Shown one piece after another: positions 31,228 through 39,955 of a stretch of 64,000 bases of DNA. The notes below the pieces were generated by a model. It ran no database searches. It was given only the letters and a program-made list of their open reading frames with translations, and was not told where the DNA came from. The DNA comes from Lysobacter sp. K5869 (lineage in GTDB: Bacteria > Pseudomonadota > Gammaproteobacteria > Xanthomonadales > Xanthomonadaceae), in contig NZ_CP072597.1 of assembly GCF_018847975.1 (NCBI RefSeq), positions 4,379,001 to 4,443,000 on the forward strand, written 5' to 3'. Numbering within the stretch: position 1 is the stretch's first letter; each line of letters begins with the position of its first letter. Made by a program: the position numbers and the translations under genes.

Positions 31228-31588
31228 GGGGGCGATATATGCGCGGTGGGGGCTGGGCGCAAGCGGGGGAGCGAGGCTGGGAATGAGGGGAACCAGGGGA
31301 ATGAGGGGAATTGGGAGAACGATCGGGAGTTGAGCCCCTTTTTTGCTTGCGGATGAGGGCCGCGCCCTTATCCGCCCCTTCGGGCATCCTCTCCCGCCTG
31401 CGGGGGAGGAAAAAGAAAAGGCGACAGGCGTCCGCATTGCCGCGCCGCCGCGACCGCGCGTCATCCGCCGCCGCCATACTGTCGCCCGCCCCACCCCGTC
31501 TCACCCTCTGATCCGCCCACCCCTTACGCTCGCTCCCGCCGCGCGCCCATTCCCAGGCGCCGCCCCGCCCAGGCACAATCGCCGCCGC
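31228..31588. other. Divergent spacer between hrcA and recN
   Basis: No gene. It contains the hrcA promoter region (minus strand), a G-rich GGGAATGAGGGGAA tract at 31278-31318, an imperfect hairpin GCGGATGAGGG-N5-CCCTTATCCGC around 31350-31376, and the recN leader. Purine-rich TTTTTGC near 31340 breaks the G+C-rich sequence. Confidence 0.5.
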
Positions 31589-33271
31589 ATGCTCGCCCAT
31601 CTTTCGCTCAAGCAATTCGCCGTCGTCACCGCCGCCGAACTCAGCTTCGGTCCGGGTCTCACCGTCATCTCCGGCGAAACCGGCGCGGGCAAGTCGCTGC
31701 TGGTCGACGCGCTCGGCCTGCTCGGCGGCCTGCGCGCCGACAGCGGCGTGGTCCGCCACGGCGCCGACCGCGCCGAACTGGTCGCCGACTTCACCCTCGA
31801 CGACGCCCCGCTCGCCGCGGTCTGGCTGCGCGAGAACGAACTCGACGAAACCGGCGACGGCGACGCCCCGGTCTGCCAGATCCGCCGGGTGATCCGCGCC
31901 GACGGCGGTTCGCGCGCCTGGGTCAACGGCCGTCCCGTCACCCTCGGCCAACTCGGCGAGCTCGCCGGGCGCCTGGTCGAAATCCACGGCCAGCACGAAC
32001 ACCAGGCGCTGCTCACCCGCGCCAGCCAGCTCGACCTGCTCGACGCCTACGGCCGCCACGAGGCCGCGCGTGAGCCGGTCGCGGCCGCCGCGCGCGCCTG
32101 GAGCGCGCTGCTGCGCGAGCGCGACGGGCTGGTCGCCCAGGGCGACGTCTCCGACCGCATCGGCTGGCTCGAACACCAACACGCCGAACTCGAACGCGAG
32201 GCGCTGGAACCCGACGCCATCGCCAAGCTCAACGCCGACCACCGCCGCCACGCCCACGCCGCCGGCCTGATCGCCGCCTGCGAAAGCGCGTTCGCGCGCA
32301 TCGGCGGCGACGAAGGCCCGTCGCTGACCCGCACCTTGCAACAGGTGCGCGGCGACTTGCAGCGCGTGGCCGAGCACGAGCCGCGCCTCAACGATGTCGA
32401 CGCCCTGCTCGACAACGCCGCGATCCAGATCGACGAAGCGCTGTCCCTGCTCGACCGCGTGCGCGACGACCTCGACCTGGACCCGTCCGAATTCGAGCGC
32501 ATCGAAGCCAAGCTCGGCCGCCTGCACGAACTGGCGCGCAAGCACCGGGTCGCGCCGGAACAACTGGCCGCCACCCGCGACGGCGTCGCCGCCGAACTGG
32601 AACAACTGCGCGGCGCCGGCGAGCGCCTGGACAAGCTCGACGGCGAAATCGCCGGCGCGCGCGCGCAGTGGCGCGCCGCCGCCGACGCGCTCGGCCGCGC
32701 CCGCCGCGAGGCCGCCGCCTCGCTGTCGGCGCGCACCACCGAACTGATCGGCGAACTCGGCATGGGCGGCGGCCGCTTCGCCGTGGACATCGAGCCGCAG
32801 GAAGAAGACCGGCCCGACCCGAACGGCGCCGAACGCGTCGAATTCATGGTCGCCGCCAACCCCGGCCAACCGCCGCGGCCGCTGCGCAAGGTCGCCTCCG
32901 GCGGCGAACTCTCGCGCATCTCGCTGGCGATCGAAGTCGCCGCCTTCGGCCTGGACGCGGTGCCGACCATGGTGTTCGACGAAGTCGACACCGGCATCGG
33001 CGGCGCCGTGGCCGAGATCGTTGGTCAAAAGCTGCGCGCGCTCGGCGGCAGCCGTCAGGTGCTGTGCGTCACCCACCTCGCCCAGGTCGCGGCCCAGGGC
33101 CACGCCCACTACCGCGTCGCCAAGGCCGCCAGCGAAGGCGTCACCCAGAGCGCGGTGCAGGTGCTGGCGGCGAAGGAGCGCGAGGAAGAGCTGGCGCGCA
33201 TGCTCGGCGGCGTGGAGCTGACGAAGGAAGTGCGGGCGGCCGCGCGGCGGTTGTTGGCCGATGTGAGTTGA
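31589..33271 (+). CDS. recN: DNA repair protein RecN, 560 aa
   Basis: SMC-like ATPase for double-strand-break repair. Walker A GETGAGKS (about 30-37) follows LKQFAVV; two coiled-coil arms flank the middle; C-terminal signature KVASGGELSRISLA and Walker B VFDEVDTGIGGAVAE are present, then VTHLAQVAAQGHAHY. Full length. The ATG at 31589 starts the conserved MLAHLSLKQFAVV. Only recN reads on the plus strand here; it converges on fur with a shared terminator. Confidence 0.96.
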   Translation: MLAHLSLKQFAVVTAAELSFGPGLTVISGETGAGKSLLVDALGLLGGLRADSGVVRHGADRAELVADFTLDDAPLAAVWLRENELDETGDGDAPVCQIRRVIRADGGSRAWVNGRPVTLGQLGELAGRLVEIHGQHEHQALLTRASQLDLLDAYGRHEAAREPVAAAARAWSALLRERDGLVAQGDVSDRIGWLEHQHAELEREALEPDAIAKLNADHRRHAHAAGLIAACESAFARIGGDEGPSLTRTLQQVRGDLQRVAEHEPRLNDVDALLDNAAIQIDEALSLLDRVRDDLDLDPSEFERIEAKLGRLHELARKHRVAPEQLAATRDGVAAELEQLRGAGERLDKLDGEIAGARAQWRAAADALGRARREAAASLSARTTELIGELGMGGGRFAVDIEPQEEDRPDPNGAERVEFMVAANPGQPPRPLRKVASGGELSRISLAIEVAAFGLDAVPTMVFDEVDTGIGGAVAEIVGQKLRALGGSRQVLCVTHLAQVAAQGHAHYRVAKAASEGVTQSAVQVLAAKEREEELARMLGGVELTKEVRAAARRLLADVS

Positions 33272-33395
33272 GGGTTGCAGCCAGGGGAATGAGGGGAATG
33301 GGGAACCGGGAATGGTGAGGGCGCGGGTGGCCGTGCGTTCGCCGCGAGCCGGTTCGATCCGCCTGGAAGCTTGAAACCCCAGCCGCTTCGCCCAC

Positions 33396-33423
33396 AAAAA
33401 AGCCCGCTCACGCGGGCTTTTTT
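33396..33423. terminator. Bidirectional terminator between recN and fur
   Basis: AAAAAA-GCCCGC-TCAC-GCGGGC-TTTTTT: 6-bp G+C stem extended by 6 A-T pairs, symmetric, so it can serve recN (+) and fur (-). Confidence 0.92.
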
Positions 33424-33508
33424 CCAAGCCGGTTTCATCGAAGCCGGGATGCCGCCGGAGCCAGGACGATCACCCCATTCCCCGCTCCCTTCCTTCCCCG
33501 CTCCCGCT

Positions 33509-33910
33509 TCACCGCTTCTTACGCACGTACAGCACCAGCGAGTGTTCCTCGATCAGGTAACCGTGCTCGGCGGCGATCTTGCGCTGCAGCTCCTCGATCT
33601 CGGAGCTTTCGAACTCGATGATCTTGCCGGTGTCGATATCGACCATGTGGTCGTGGTGGTGGCCGCGGTCGAGCTCGTAGACCGATTGGCCGGCCTCGAA
33701 GTTGTGCTTGAGCACCAGACCGGCCGACTCGAACTGGGTCAGCACCCGGTAGACCGTGGCCAGGCCGATGTCCTCGCCCTTCTCCAGCAGCATCCGGTAG
33801 ATGTCTTCCGCGGTCATGTGCCGCGGCTTGGCGCTTTCCAGCAACTCGAGGATCCGCATGCGCGGATGGGTGACCTTGAGTCCGGCGTTGCGCAGGTCCT
33901 GAGATTCCAT
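33509..33910 (-). CDS. fur: Ferric uptake regulator Fur, 133 aa
   Basis: Fe2+-dependent repressor. N-terminal winged helix (MESQDLRNAGLKVTHPRMRILELL; ATVYRVLTQFESAGLV) and C-terminal dimer domain with the metal-binding GHHHDHMVD and EFESSEIEELQ. No cysteine is present at all, so the CxxC zinc pair of Escherichia coli Fur is missing (here DIDTG replaces LDCG). It is divergent from bamE across 211 bp, the arrangement known for fur-omlA in xanthomonads. The start at 33910 is the only ATG before the conserved region. Confidence 0.96.
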   Translation of the reverse strand: MESQDLRNAGLKVTHPRMRILELLESAKPRHMTAEDIYRMLLEKGEDIGLATVYRVLTQFESAGLVLKHNFEAGQSVYELDRGHHHDHMVDIDTGKIIEFESSEIEELQRKIAAEHGYLIEEHSLVLYVRKKR

Positions 33911-34053
33911 GGGGGCGTTGTCCCTTCGATGACGTGGACCGGTGGAGCCGGCCCGGGTTAAGACCGGCTGGCCGTCGCCGCGAAGGGCGCGTTGGGCGGG
34001 CGGGCCGGAATGGCGGATGAACGCGAGGGGCCGCCCCGCGCCGCGATCCGCCC

Positions 34054-34081
34054 TTGGTGGGGTCGCCCTTCAGTGTATCAT
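34054..34081 (+). promoter_or_regulatory. Putative sigma-70 promoter of bamE
   Basis: TTGGTG (34054-34059), 16-bp spacer, TATCAT (34076-34081), followed by the bamE start 41 nt later. The match to consensus is moderate. Confidence 0.5.
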
Positions 34082-34121
34082 CGGGCCCGTTGCCTTCGAC
34101 TGCCGACGACACCTCTATCCG

Positions 34122-34517
34122 ATGCGTAAAGTCCTGCTCGTTCTCTCGCTCGCCCTGGTCACTTCCGGCTGCGGCATCATCTACAAGCAGCCCATCTATC
34201 AGGGCAATCTGCTGGAGAAGACCGCGGTCGACCAGCTCCAGGCCGGCATGAGCAAGCAGCAGGTGCAGGTGCTGATCGGCACGCCGTCGGTCGAGGACCC
34301 GTTCCACCAGAACCGCTGGGACTACACCTCGACCCAGCGCGTCGACCGCCTCGGCCACACCTCGCGCAAGAACCTGACCCTGTGGTTCGAGAACGACGCC
34401 CTGACCAAGTGGGAAGGCGACTACTTCCCCGAGCAGGACAAGGAAATCGCCGCGGCCTCGGTCAAGCAGTTCGGCCGCAACCTGGCCAAGGAAAAGGACA
34501 AGAAGAAGCGCCGCTGA
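34122..34517 (+). CDS. bamE: Outer membrane protein assembly factor BamE (OmlA/SmpA), 131 aa
   Basis: Lipoprotein of the BAM complex. Signal peptide MRKVLLVLSLALVTSGC with lipobox TSGC (Cys17), then the BamE fold: QLQAGMSKQQVQVLIGTPSVEDPFHQNRWDYT and LTLWFENDALTKWEGDYFP. The C-terminal tail is Lys/Arg-rich (EKDKKKRR). The start at 34122 places Met directly before the signal peptide; an open frame upstream is not conserved. Divergent from fur; followed by a terminator hairpin at 34541. Confidence 0.94.
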   Translation: MRKVLLVLSLALVTSGCGIIYKQPIYQGNLLEKTAVDQLQAGMSKQQVQVLIGTPSVEDPFHQNRWDYTSTQRVDRLGHTSRKNLTLWFENDALTKWEGDYFPEQDKEIAAASVKQFGRNLAKEKDKKKRR

Positions 34518-34540
34518 GGCGCGCCTTGCCCGACCCGACG

Positions 34541-34569
34541 ACAGCCGCCGCGAGGCGGCTGTTTCGTTT
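34541..34569 (+). terminator. Intrinsic terminator of bamE
   Basis: ACAGCCGCC, loop GCGA, GGCGGCTGT: perfect 9-bp stem, tail TTCGTTT. It starts 24 bp after the bamE stop. Confidence 0.8.
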
Positions 34570-34720
34570 GGGGGGATCGCTTCGCGGGATGCGCTTCGCG
34601 CCGGCGTCGCGAGGCGGCCGTTTCGCTTTCGGGACGGTTCGCGGGATGCGCTCCGCATCGGCGCCGCGAGGCGGCCGTTTCGTTTCGCGGGCGGGTTCGC
34701 GGGACGCGCTTTGCGGCCGG
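34548..34720. repeat. Three tandem copies of a 57-59-bp repeat after bamE
   Basis: CGCGAGGCGGCNGTTTCG begins at 34549, 34608 and 34665; each is followed by a variant of TTCGCGGGATGCGCTNCGC. The first copy supplies the right arm of the bamE terminator. On the minus strand the tract reads as a repeated Arg-rich peptide, but no start or coding signature supports a gene. Confidence 0.7.
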
Positions 34721-34798
34721 AGCGTTCCGCCCGAGCCGCGGCCTTCGCAACGGCACGCCGACGCAACGGCCGCGCCGCGAGAGCCAGCCGGAACCGGC

Positions 34799-35068
34799 CT
34801 ACTTCTTCTTGAGCGGCCGCTCCTCGGCCCGTCGCCGCCGCGCTTCCTTGGGATCGATCTGCAGCGCGCGCAGCAGCTCGACCCGGTCGCCGTCGCGCAG
34901 CGCCGTGCCGGCGTCGGCGTGCACGCCGAACACCGCGTAGCCGGCGGTCTGCGCATCGCCGTCGAAACCCGCCGCGGCCACCGCTTGCGCCACCGTCGCG
35001 CCCTCGTCCAGCTCCAAGGCGACCGCCTCGAACCGGCGCGGCCACGCGCGCACCACTTCGATCTTCAC
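34799..35068 (-). CDS. rnfH: RnfH/RatB family protein, 89 aa
   Basis: Ubiquitin-like beta-grasp protein (RnfH, UPF0125). [34 protein letters not shown], then GYAVFGVHAD and LRDGDRVELLRALQIDPKEARRRRAE, the conserved C-terminal end. The GTG start at 35068 overlaps the ratA stop (GTGA). In many gammaproteobacteria it forms the ratA-rnfH pair beside smpB and bamE, as here; molecular role is poorly known. Confidence 0.88.
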   Translation of the reverse strand: MKIEVVRAWPRRFEAVALELDEGATVAQAVAAAGFDGDAQTAGYAVFGVHADAGTALRDGDRVELLRALQIDPKEARRRRAEERPLKKK

Positions 35069-35547
35069 GCAGGCCTCCCGCCGGCGGCCGGACCGGCCGC
35101 GCCGACCGGCGCCGCCGGCTCGGCGCCGCGATCGGCGACGCGGACGAAATCGTCGACCATGCGGTCGGCCAGGCTCTGGAAGCCCAGCGCCATCGCCGGC
35201 CCCAGCAGCTTCACCGCCGGCTCGAATTCCAAAGTCAGCGTGACCTTGCACGCCGACTCGTCCAGCGCATGGAACTCCCAGCGGCCGCCGAGCTTGCGGA
35301 ACGGCCCGTCGACCAGCTTGAGTTCGATGTGGTGCGGCGGCGACAGCGTGTTGTGGGTGGTGAACCACGTGCGCAGCGCGCCCAGCCCCAGATCCAGGCG
35401 CGCGACCATGTGCGCGTCGTCGGCTTCCAGGATCTGCGCGGCCTCGCACCAATCGAAGCGGCGCGGATAGGCGGCGACGTCGTTGACCAGCGCGAACATG
35501 CGCGCGGCGGAGTGTTCGACCAGGGCGGAGCGGCGGATGGTAGGCAT
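35065..35547 (-). CDS. ratA: RatA family SRPBCC/START protein, 160 aa
   Basis: START-like cavity protein; in E. coli RatA is reported to hinder 70S assembly, while mitochondrial relatives (Coq10) bind quinones. [37 protein letters not shown] is the family start, then [13 protein letters not shown] and a C-terminal helix [24 protein letters not shown]. The last 25 residues are an Ala/Gly/Pro tail absent from most relatives. Start ATG at 35547, divergent from smpB. Confidence 0.88.
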   Translation of the reverse strand: MPTIRRSALVEHSAARMFALVNDVAAYPRRFDWCEAAQILEADDAHMVARLDLGLGALRTWFTTHNTLSPPHHIELKLVDGPFRKLGGRWEFHALDESACKVTLTLEFEPAVKLLGPAMALGFQSLADRMVDDFVRVADRGAEPAAPVGAAGPAAGGRPA

Positions 35548-35732
35548 CGTTCTCGCTAATTGGGATCGCGGCGCGGGTTTCAACCGGTGTCGCCCGGATC
35601 GCCCGCATCGGCAACGGCGCGCGTCGCCGCGAGGCGATTCTCGGCGATTCCGGGCCGGCAAAGCGACCCGGCGCCGCTCCCGCCCCGCCGGCCGGCTACT
35701 CAAACCGCCTCCGGATCGGAGACAATCGCCGC

Positions 35733-36242
35733 ATGGCCAAGACAAACAACAAGACCGCCAAGGATAAAGGAAAGGGCGGCGCTGGCGGCACCATCGCGCA
35801 AAACAAGCGCGCCCGCCACGAATACCACCTGGAAGAGAACTTCGAAGCCGGCCTGTCGCTGCAGGGTTGGGAGCTCAAGTCCATCCGCGCCGGACGCGCC
35901 AACATCACCGACGCCTACGCCGTGGTGCTGCGCGGCGAGCTGTACCTGATCGGCGCCCAGATCGTCCCGCTGATCTCCGCGTCCACCCACGTCGTCGCCG
36001 AGGAACGCCGCAGCCGCAAGCTGCTGCTGCACCGGCGCGAGATCGACACCTTGATCGGGCGGGTCCAGCGCGACGGCTACACCGTGATTCCCACCTCGCT
36101 GTATTGGAAGGGCAACAAGGTCAAGGCCGGGCTGTCGCTGGCCAAGGGCAAGCAGAGCCACGACAAGCGCGAAGCCAGCAAGGAGCGCGACTGGGAGCGC
36201 GAGAAGCAGCGGGTGATGCGGCGGCACAACCGCGACGCGTGA
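35733..36242 (+). CDS. smpB: SsrA-binding protein SmpB, 169 aa
   Basis: Partner of tmRNA in ribosome rescue. After a Lys/Gly N-terminal tail, the OB-fold core reads [42 protein letters not shown], then [19 protein letters not shown], and the C-terminal tail [22 protein letters not shown] that enters the mRNA channel. The N-terminal tail (20 residues) is a little longer than usual. The ssrA gene lies 4.2 kb downstream on the same strand, with the HK/HTH island between. Confidence 0.97.
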   Translation: MAKTNNKTAKDKGKGGAGGTIAQNKRARHEYHLEENFEAGLSLQGWELKSIRAGRANITDAYAVVLRGELYLIGAQIVPLISASTHVVAEERRSRKLLLHRREIDTLIGRVQRDGYTVIPTSLYWKGNKVKAGLSLAKGKQSHDKREASKERDWEREKQRVMRRHNRDA

Positions 36243-36691
36243 GCCCGGCGGCCGCGCGCGGCGCGGTCGCGGGCGGACGGTATCGGCAAGCGAATTCGGC
36301 GGCGGCGCGGGCGACGCGCTCGCTGCCGTTTTCGTGCGCGTGGGTGCGCGGCGCCCGGGATCGGGGTTATCGATGCGACGAGGGCTCTGCCGGCCGGCGT
36401 GCGCAGGCCTTCCGCGATGCGTTCGCGGTTAGCGGAGCGTCGCGGTCGCGGCTTACGCCGCTCCTACATGGGCTGTCTGTACGCGTCGGTGCGGGGTCGG
36501 CGCTATCGATGCAATCGGGGCGCTGCCGGCCGGCGCGCGCAGGCCTTCGGCGATGCGTTCGCGGTTGGCGAAGCGTCGTGGTCGCGGCTCGCGCCGCTCC
36601 TACAGGGAGCCCATGTAGGAGCGGCGCGAGCCGCGACCGCGCAAATACGAACGCCGGCGAAACCCGCGGCGAACCGCGCACGCAACCGCCC
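36243..36691. repeat. Repeat-filled spacer: 136-bp tandem repeat and perfect 24-bp inverted repeat
   Basis: No gene is seen between convergent smpB and the histidine kinase gene. Two units (36368-36470 and 36504-36606, period 136) share TATCGATGC, CTGCCGGCCGGC, CGCGCAGGCCTTC and end in the interspersed palindrome. The second palindrome copy (36581-36604) is followed after 9 nt by its exact inverted copy (36614-36637), giving a 24-bp perfect stem. Confidence 0.85.
36581..36637. repeat. Perfect 24-bp inverted repeat, 9-nt loop
   Basis: Left arm 36581-36604 starts GTCGCGGCTCGCGCCGCTCC; right arm 36614-36637 is its exact reverse complement; loop GGGAGCCCA. It is made from two head-to-head copies of the interspersed element and should form a very stable hairpin, possibly ending transcripts of smpB or the kinase gene. 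Confidence 0.9.
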
Positions 36692-38944
36692 TCACCCGCC
36701 GTGCGCACCGCCCGGCAACGTGAAATAGAACGTCGCTCCCTCGCCCTCGCGCCCCTCGGCGCGGATCGTCCCGCCATGGCGCTCGACGATGCGCTTCACC
36801 GACGCCAGCCCGATCCCGTGCCCGGCGAAATCCTCGACGTTGTGCAGGCGCTGGAACGGCCGGAACAGCTTGTCGACATACGCCTGCGGGAAGCCGGTGC
36901 CGTTGTCGCGCACGAAGAACTCGCGGCCGCCGCCCGGCGCCTCCGCGGTGCCGAACTCGATCGCCGCCGGCTCGCTGTCGCGGGTGAACTTCCACGCGTT
37001 GCCGAGCAGATTGCCGAGCAGATTGCGCAGCAGCGAAGCGTCGCCGACCACGCGCAGGCCCGGCTCGATCCGCACCTGCACCGCGCGCTGCGGCTCGCCC
37101 ATGCGCAGCTCCTCGATCAATTCGCCGGCGAAGCGGCTCAGATCGACGTTCTCGTGCTTGAGCTCGCTGCGGGTCAGGCGCGACATCTTCAACAGCGCGT
37201 CGATCAGATCGCCCATGCGCGCGGCGGCCTTGCGCACCCGCGCCAGATAGCTGCGGCCGGACTCGTCGAGCCGGTCGGCGTACTTCTCGCCGAGAATCCG
37301 GCTGAAGCCGTCGATCGCCCGCAACGGCGCGCGCAGATCGTGCGAGACGCTGTAGGCGAACGCCTCCAGTTCCTGATTGGCCTGACTGAGCTCGCGCGTG
37401 CGCAGCGCCACGCGCGCCTCCAGCGTGCGGTTGAGCGCGTGCACGCGCGCTTCCGCGCGCAGGCGCTCGGTCACGTCCTCGACCTGGACCAAACCGGTGA
37501 TGTCCTGCCCGACCTTGCCCGGCACCGGCGAATACGTGAGCTGCACCTGCCGCGCCACGCCGTGCTGGCGCAGCAAGCGGCGGGTGGCGCGGTGCACGCC
37601 GTCCTCGTCGGTGCGCGGCTCGTCGTGCGCGTGCGCCTCGCCTTCCTCGTCCTCGAGCAGGCTGTCGAAACGCTGGTCCAGCAACTGCGCGCGCGGCAGG
37701 CCGACGATGTTGGCCAGCGCCGGATTGGCGTCGACGATGCGGCCCTCGCTGTCCAACAGCGCCTTGCCGATCGCCGAATACTGCATGGCGCTGCGGAAGC
37801 GCGCCTCGGAGCGGCGGAAGTCCTCGGTCATGCGCAGCGCGATCTGGCGCGCGCGCGACTCGGTATGCGCCAACACCAGAGCGATGCCGTACAGCAACAG
37901 CGCGGTGAAGATGCCCAGCGCGAACATGTTGCGCAGGCCTTCCATGCGCGGCACCGCTTCCTCGATCGGCGGGGATTCGTACTCGATCCGCCAGGTGCGC
38001 CCATAGACCTCGAACGTGGTCTTGTGCAGGAACGCCGCCGGCTGCGCCGGCTTCGGCCCCGCGGTCTCGAACAACAAGGCGTTGCCGCCGCCGCTTTCAT
38101 CGTAGATGCGGAAACGCAGATCCCCATGGCCGTCGTCCAGCGAGGTCTCGACGAACTTCTGCAGGCGGAACGGCACGTACACCCAGCCCTGCATTTCGGC
38201 CCGGCGCAGGCTCGGGCTCTGCGGCCGGCCGCCGCCGAGGTACACCGGCAGCACCAGCAGCAAACCGGTGCTCTTGATCCCGTCGTGCTTGTCCTGCAGC
38301 AGCTGGATCTGGCCCGACAAGCGCGCCTGCCCCGACTCCAGCGCGGCCTCCATCGCCGCGTGGCGCACCGGCTCGGCGAACATGTCGTAGCCGATCACCT
38401 CGACGTTGGCCGCGGTCTTGGGCTCCAGATACAGGATCGGCCCATACACCTCGCGCTGGCCGAACGGACGCACCGTCAGCAAGCCGTAGCCGGCGTCGCG
38501 CCATTCGCTCTGCAACTGCACCAGCAACCGCTGCGGCACGTAGCCGGTGAAGCCCAGGCCCAGCGTCGAGGGAAACCGGCGCTGCAGGTTCATGCCTTCG
38601 ACGTACGCCTTCCACTGCGCCGCGGTCGGCCGCTGCACCGAGGCGAACAGCGACACGCCGCCGCGCGCGACCAACTCGTAATTGACCATGCGCTGCTGCA
38701 GCAGCTCGGTGACCTGCGTGGTGCGGCCGATGAACTCGGCCTGGGCCGAACGCTGCTCGCGATCGCGCGCCACCCGCCACGCGGTGAACACCAGCACCAG
38801 GGCGACGATAAACACGATGAACGCCAGCACGTAACCGCGCCGCGGCATCAAACCGGAGACATCGGCGTAATCCGGCGCGGAGTCCGGTTCGTTCGGCGGA
38901 GCGGCGCGGGCGGCCGGATCGGTCGTCGTCATCCGCCCAAGCAT
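36692..38944 (-). CDS. CHASE-PAS sensor histidine kinase, 750 aa
   Basis: Inner-membrane sensor. TM1 at 38-57, periplasmic CHASE-type domain about 60-335 (GFTGYVPQ near 131; YGPILYLEP; VIGYDMFAEPVRHAAMEAA), TM2 at 340-360, a PAS domain about 378-495, then HisKA with H535 in AYSVSHDLRAPLRAIDGFS and HATPase_c with LGNLLGNAWKFT, DNGTGFPQ, and GHGIGLASVKRIVERHGG. No receiver domain, and no response regulator gene adjoins it, so it is an orphan here. CHASE domains sense small ligands such as cytokinin-like molecules; the true ligand is unknown. The start may be the ATG at 38944 or 38932; neither has a clear ribosome binding site. Confidence 0.88.
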   Translation of the reverse strand: MLGRMTTTDPAARAAPPNEPDSAPDYADVSGLMPRRGYVLAFIVFIVALVLVFTAWRVARDREQRSAQAEFIGRTTQVTELLQQRMVNYELVARGGVSLFASVQRPTAAQWKAYVEGMNLQRRFPSTLGLGFTGYVPQRLLVQLQSEWRDAGYGLLTVRPFGQREVYGPILYLEPKTAANVEVIGYDMFAEPVRHAAMEAALESGQARLSGQIQLLQDKHDGIKSTGLLLVLPVYLGGGRPQSPSLRRAEMQGWVYVPFRLQKFVETSLDDGHGDLRFRIYDESGGGNALLFETAGPKPAQPAAFLHKTTFEVYGRTWRIEYESPPIEEAVPRMEGLRNMFALGIFTALLLYGIALVLAHTESRARQIALRMTEDFRRSEARFRSAMQYSAIGKALLDSEGRIVDANPALANIVGLPRAQLLDQRFDSLLEDEEGEAHAHDEPRTDEDGVHRATRRLLRQHGVARQVQLTYSPVPGKVGQDITGLVQVEDVTERLRAEARVHALNRTLEARVALRTRELSQANQELEAFAYSVSHDLRAPLRAIDGFSRILGEKYADRLDESGRSYLARVRKAAARMGDLIDALLKMSRLTRSELKHENVDLSRFAGELIEELRMGEPQRAVQVRIEPGLRVVGDASLLRNLLGNLLGNAWKFTRDSEPAAIEFGTAEAPGGGREFFVRDNGTGFPQAYVDKLFRPFQRLHNVEDFAGHGIGLASVKRIVERHGGTIRAEGREGEGATFYFTLPGGAHGG

Positions 38945-39011
38945 ACAAGCCGCACCCGGACAGGCCCATCGCGGCGGCTACACGCCACGCCCGCCGCGCC
39001 CGGCCGCTGCG

Positions 39012-39356
39012 CTAATCCCGCGGCGCCTCCTCGATCATCAAGCGGTTGATGCATTCGAGTTGATCGAGCGCCGCGCGCCGGCACAGCCGCGCCCAATGCC
39101 CCGGCATCGCCACCGCCACGCCGTTGACCCGCTGCTGCCACCTCGCCACATCCATCTCGTCGGCCGCCTGCAGCAAGGCGCGGCCGTTGCGGTCCGCGCG
39201 CCGCGCCAGCCACGCGCGCGAGGCGCGGCGCATGCCCCACCACCAACCGCCCGCCATCGACAAGCCGACCAGCAGGCCGGCCAGCGCCGCCAGCATCAGC
39301 CGCGAACTCGCGACCGGGGCGCCGATCGCGGCGGCCTCCACCACCGCCGCGATCAC
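39012..39356 (-). CDS. Small membrane protein of unknown function, 114 aa
   Basis: GTG start at 39356 overlapping the stop of the preceding HTH gene (GTGA). One or two hydrophobic segments at 1-40 (AAVVEAAAIGAPVASSRLMLAALAGLLVGLSMAGG), then a cationic stretch with WWWGMRRASRAWLARRADRN and a C-terminal helix ending LECINRLMIEEAP. I do not recognise the family. Translational coupling to the Cro-like gene suggests the two act together. Confidence 0.65.
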   Translation of the reverse strand: MIAAVVEAAAIGAPVASSRLMLAALAGLLVGLSMAGGWWWGMRRASRAWLARRADRNGRALLQAADEMDVARWQQRVNGVAVAMPGHWARLCRRAALDQLECINRLMIEEAPRD

Positions 39357-39763
39357 GGCGCCCCCTGGGTCAAGGCCAGCAATTCGGCCGCTCCGACCCG
39401 GAACCCGCAGGCCCGCACCATCCGCAGCGCCCGCTGCCGGGTCGAGACATAGCCGCGCGAACGCATCTTGCGCAGCATCGCCGCCGACACCCCGGCCGCC
39501 TGCGCCGCCGCGCGCACCGTCTCGAAACAGGCGATATAGCGTTCGATCGGATTGGGCCGCTCGCTCGGCGGCGCCCGCCGCCGGTCGTGCCCGCTATCAC
39601 CGCGGGAATCGTTTTCCACCGCACATTCGACCTGCGATTCGGCCGCGTTCGTGACGCGGCTTCCGTTTTGCGGATTCTGTCGCGAGGCCGTGCCCCGTTC
39701 GCGCGCGCGGTCGCGGCGCCCATCCGCCCAGGTGTTGCCGTTGCTGCGATTCAGCCCATCCAT
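39353..39763 (-). CDS. Cro-like helix-turn-helix protein, 136 aa
   Basis: The C-terminal half (about 72-133) resembles small phage Cro/YdaS-type DNA-binding proteins: YIACFETVRAAAQAAGVSAAMLRKM (77-100) has the HTH pattern with the Gly-Val turn, followed by SRGYVSTRQRALRMVRA. The N-terminal 70 residues are low-complexity and polar, so a shorter internal start is possible; I keep the ATG at 39763. Divergent from a CI-like gene across a 190-bp A+T-richer control region, the layout of a lysogeny-type switch. No phage structural genes are present. Confidence 0.6.
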   Translation of the reverse strand: MDGLNRSNGNTWADGRRDRARERGTASRQNPQNGSRVTNAAESQVECAVENDSRGDSGHDRRRAPPSERPNPIERYIACFETVRAAAQAAGVSAAMLRKMRSRGYVSTRQRALRMVRACGFRVGAAELLALTQGAP

Positions 39764-39814
39764 GGCCCATTCCTTGTCTGCATCCGTGCCCGCTCAAACT
39801 ACCATCGCAAATTG

Positions 39815-39875
39815 CTCTTTTCAACAAGCAAAAAGAGTGATGTTTTGGCACGAGAATACGCAACAATGAGTTGCG
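39815..39875. promoter_or_regulatory. A+T-rich operator region between divergent Cro-like and CI-like genes
   Basis: Two palindromes: CTCTTTT (39815-39821) / AAAAGAG (39831-39837), 9-nt spacer; and CGCAAC (39859-39864) / GTTGCG (39870-39875), 5-nt spacer. A third CTCTTTT occurs at 39878. The second palindrome overlaps a possible alternative start (39866) of the CI-like gene. Binding by either HTH protein is inferred. Confidence 0.55.
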
Positions 39876-39955
39876 CTCTCTTTTCGCCCCGGCCGCGGCC
39901 AGGGCTCGAAACCGGCGCCCACGTTCTAGCCCTGCAGGATGCTCCGGCGAGACCT

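Noticed and set aside
31228..31260. Sigma-32-like promoter CTTGCGC-N13-CGCATATA upstream of hrcA
   Set aside because: It would place the transcription start almost at the ATG, and the match is partial; not strong enough to annotate.
34560..34756. Arg-rich repeat peptide ORF on the minus strand after bamE
   Set aside because: It is produced by the DNA tandem repeat; no ribosome binding site or recognisable domain.
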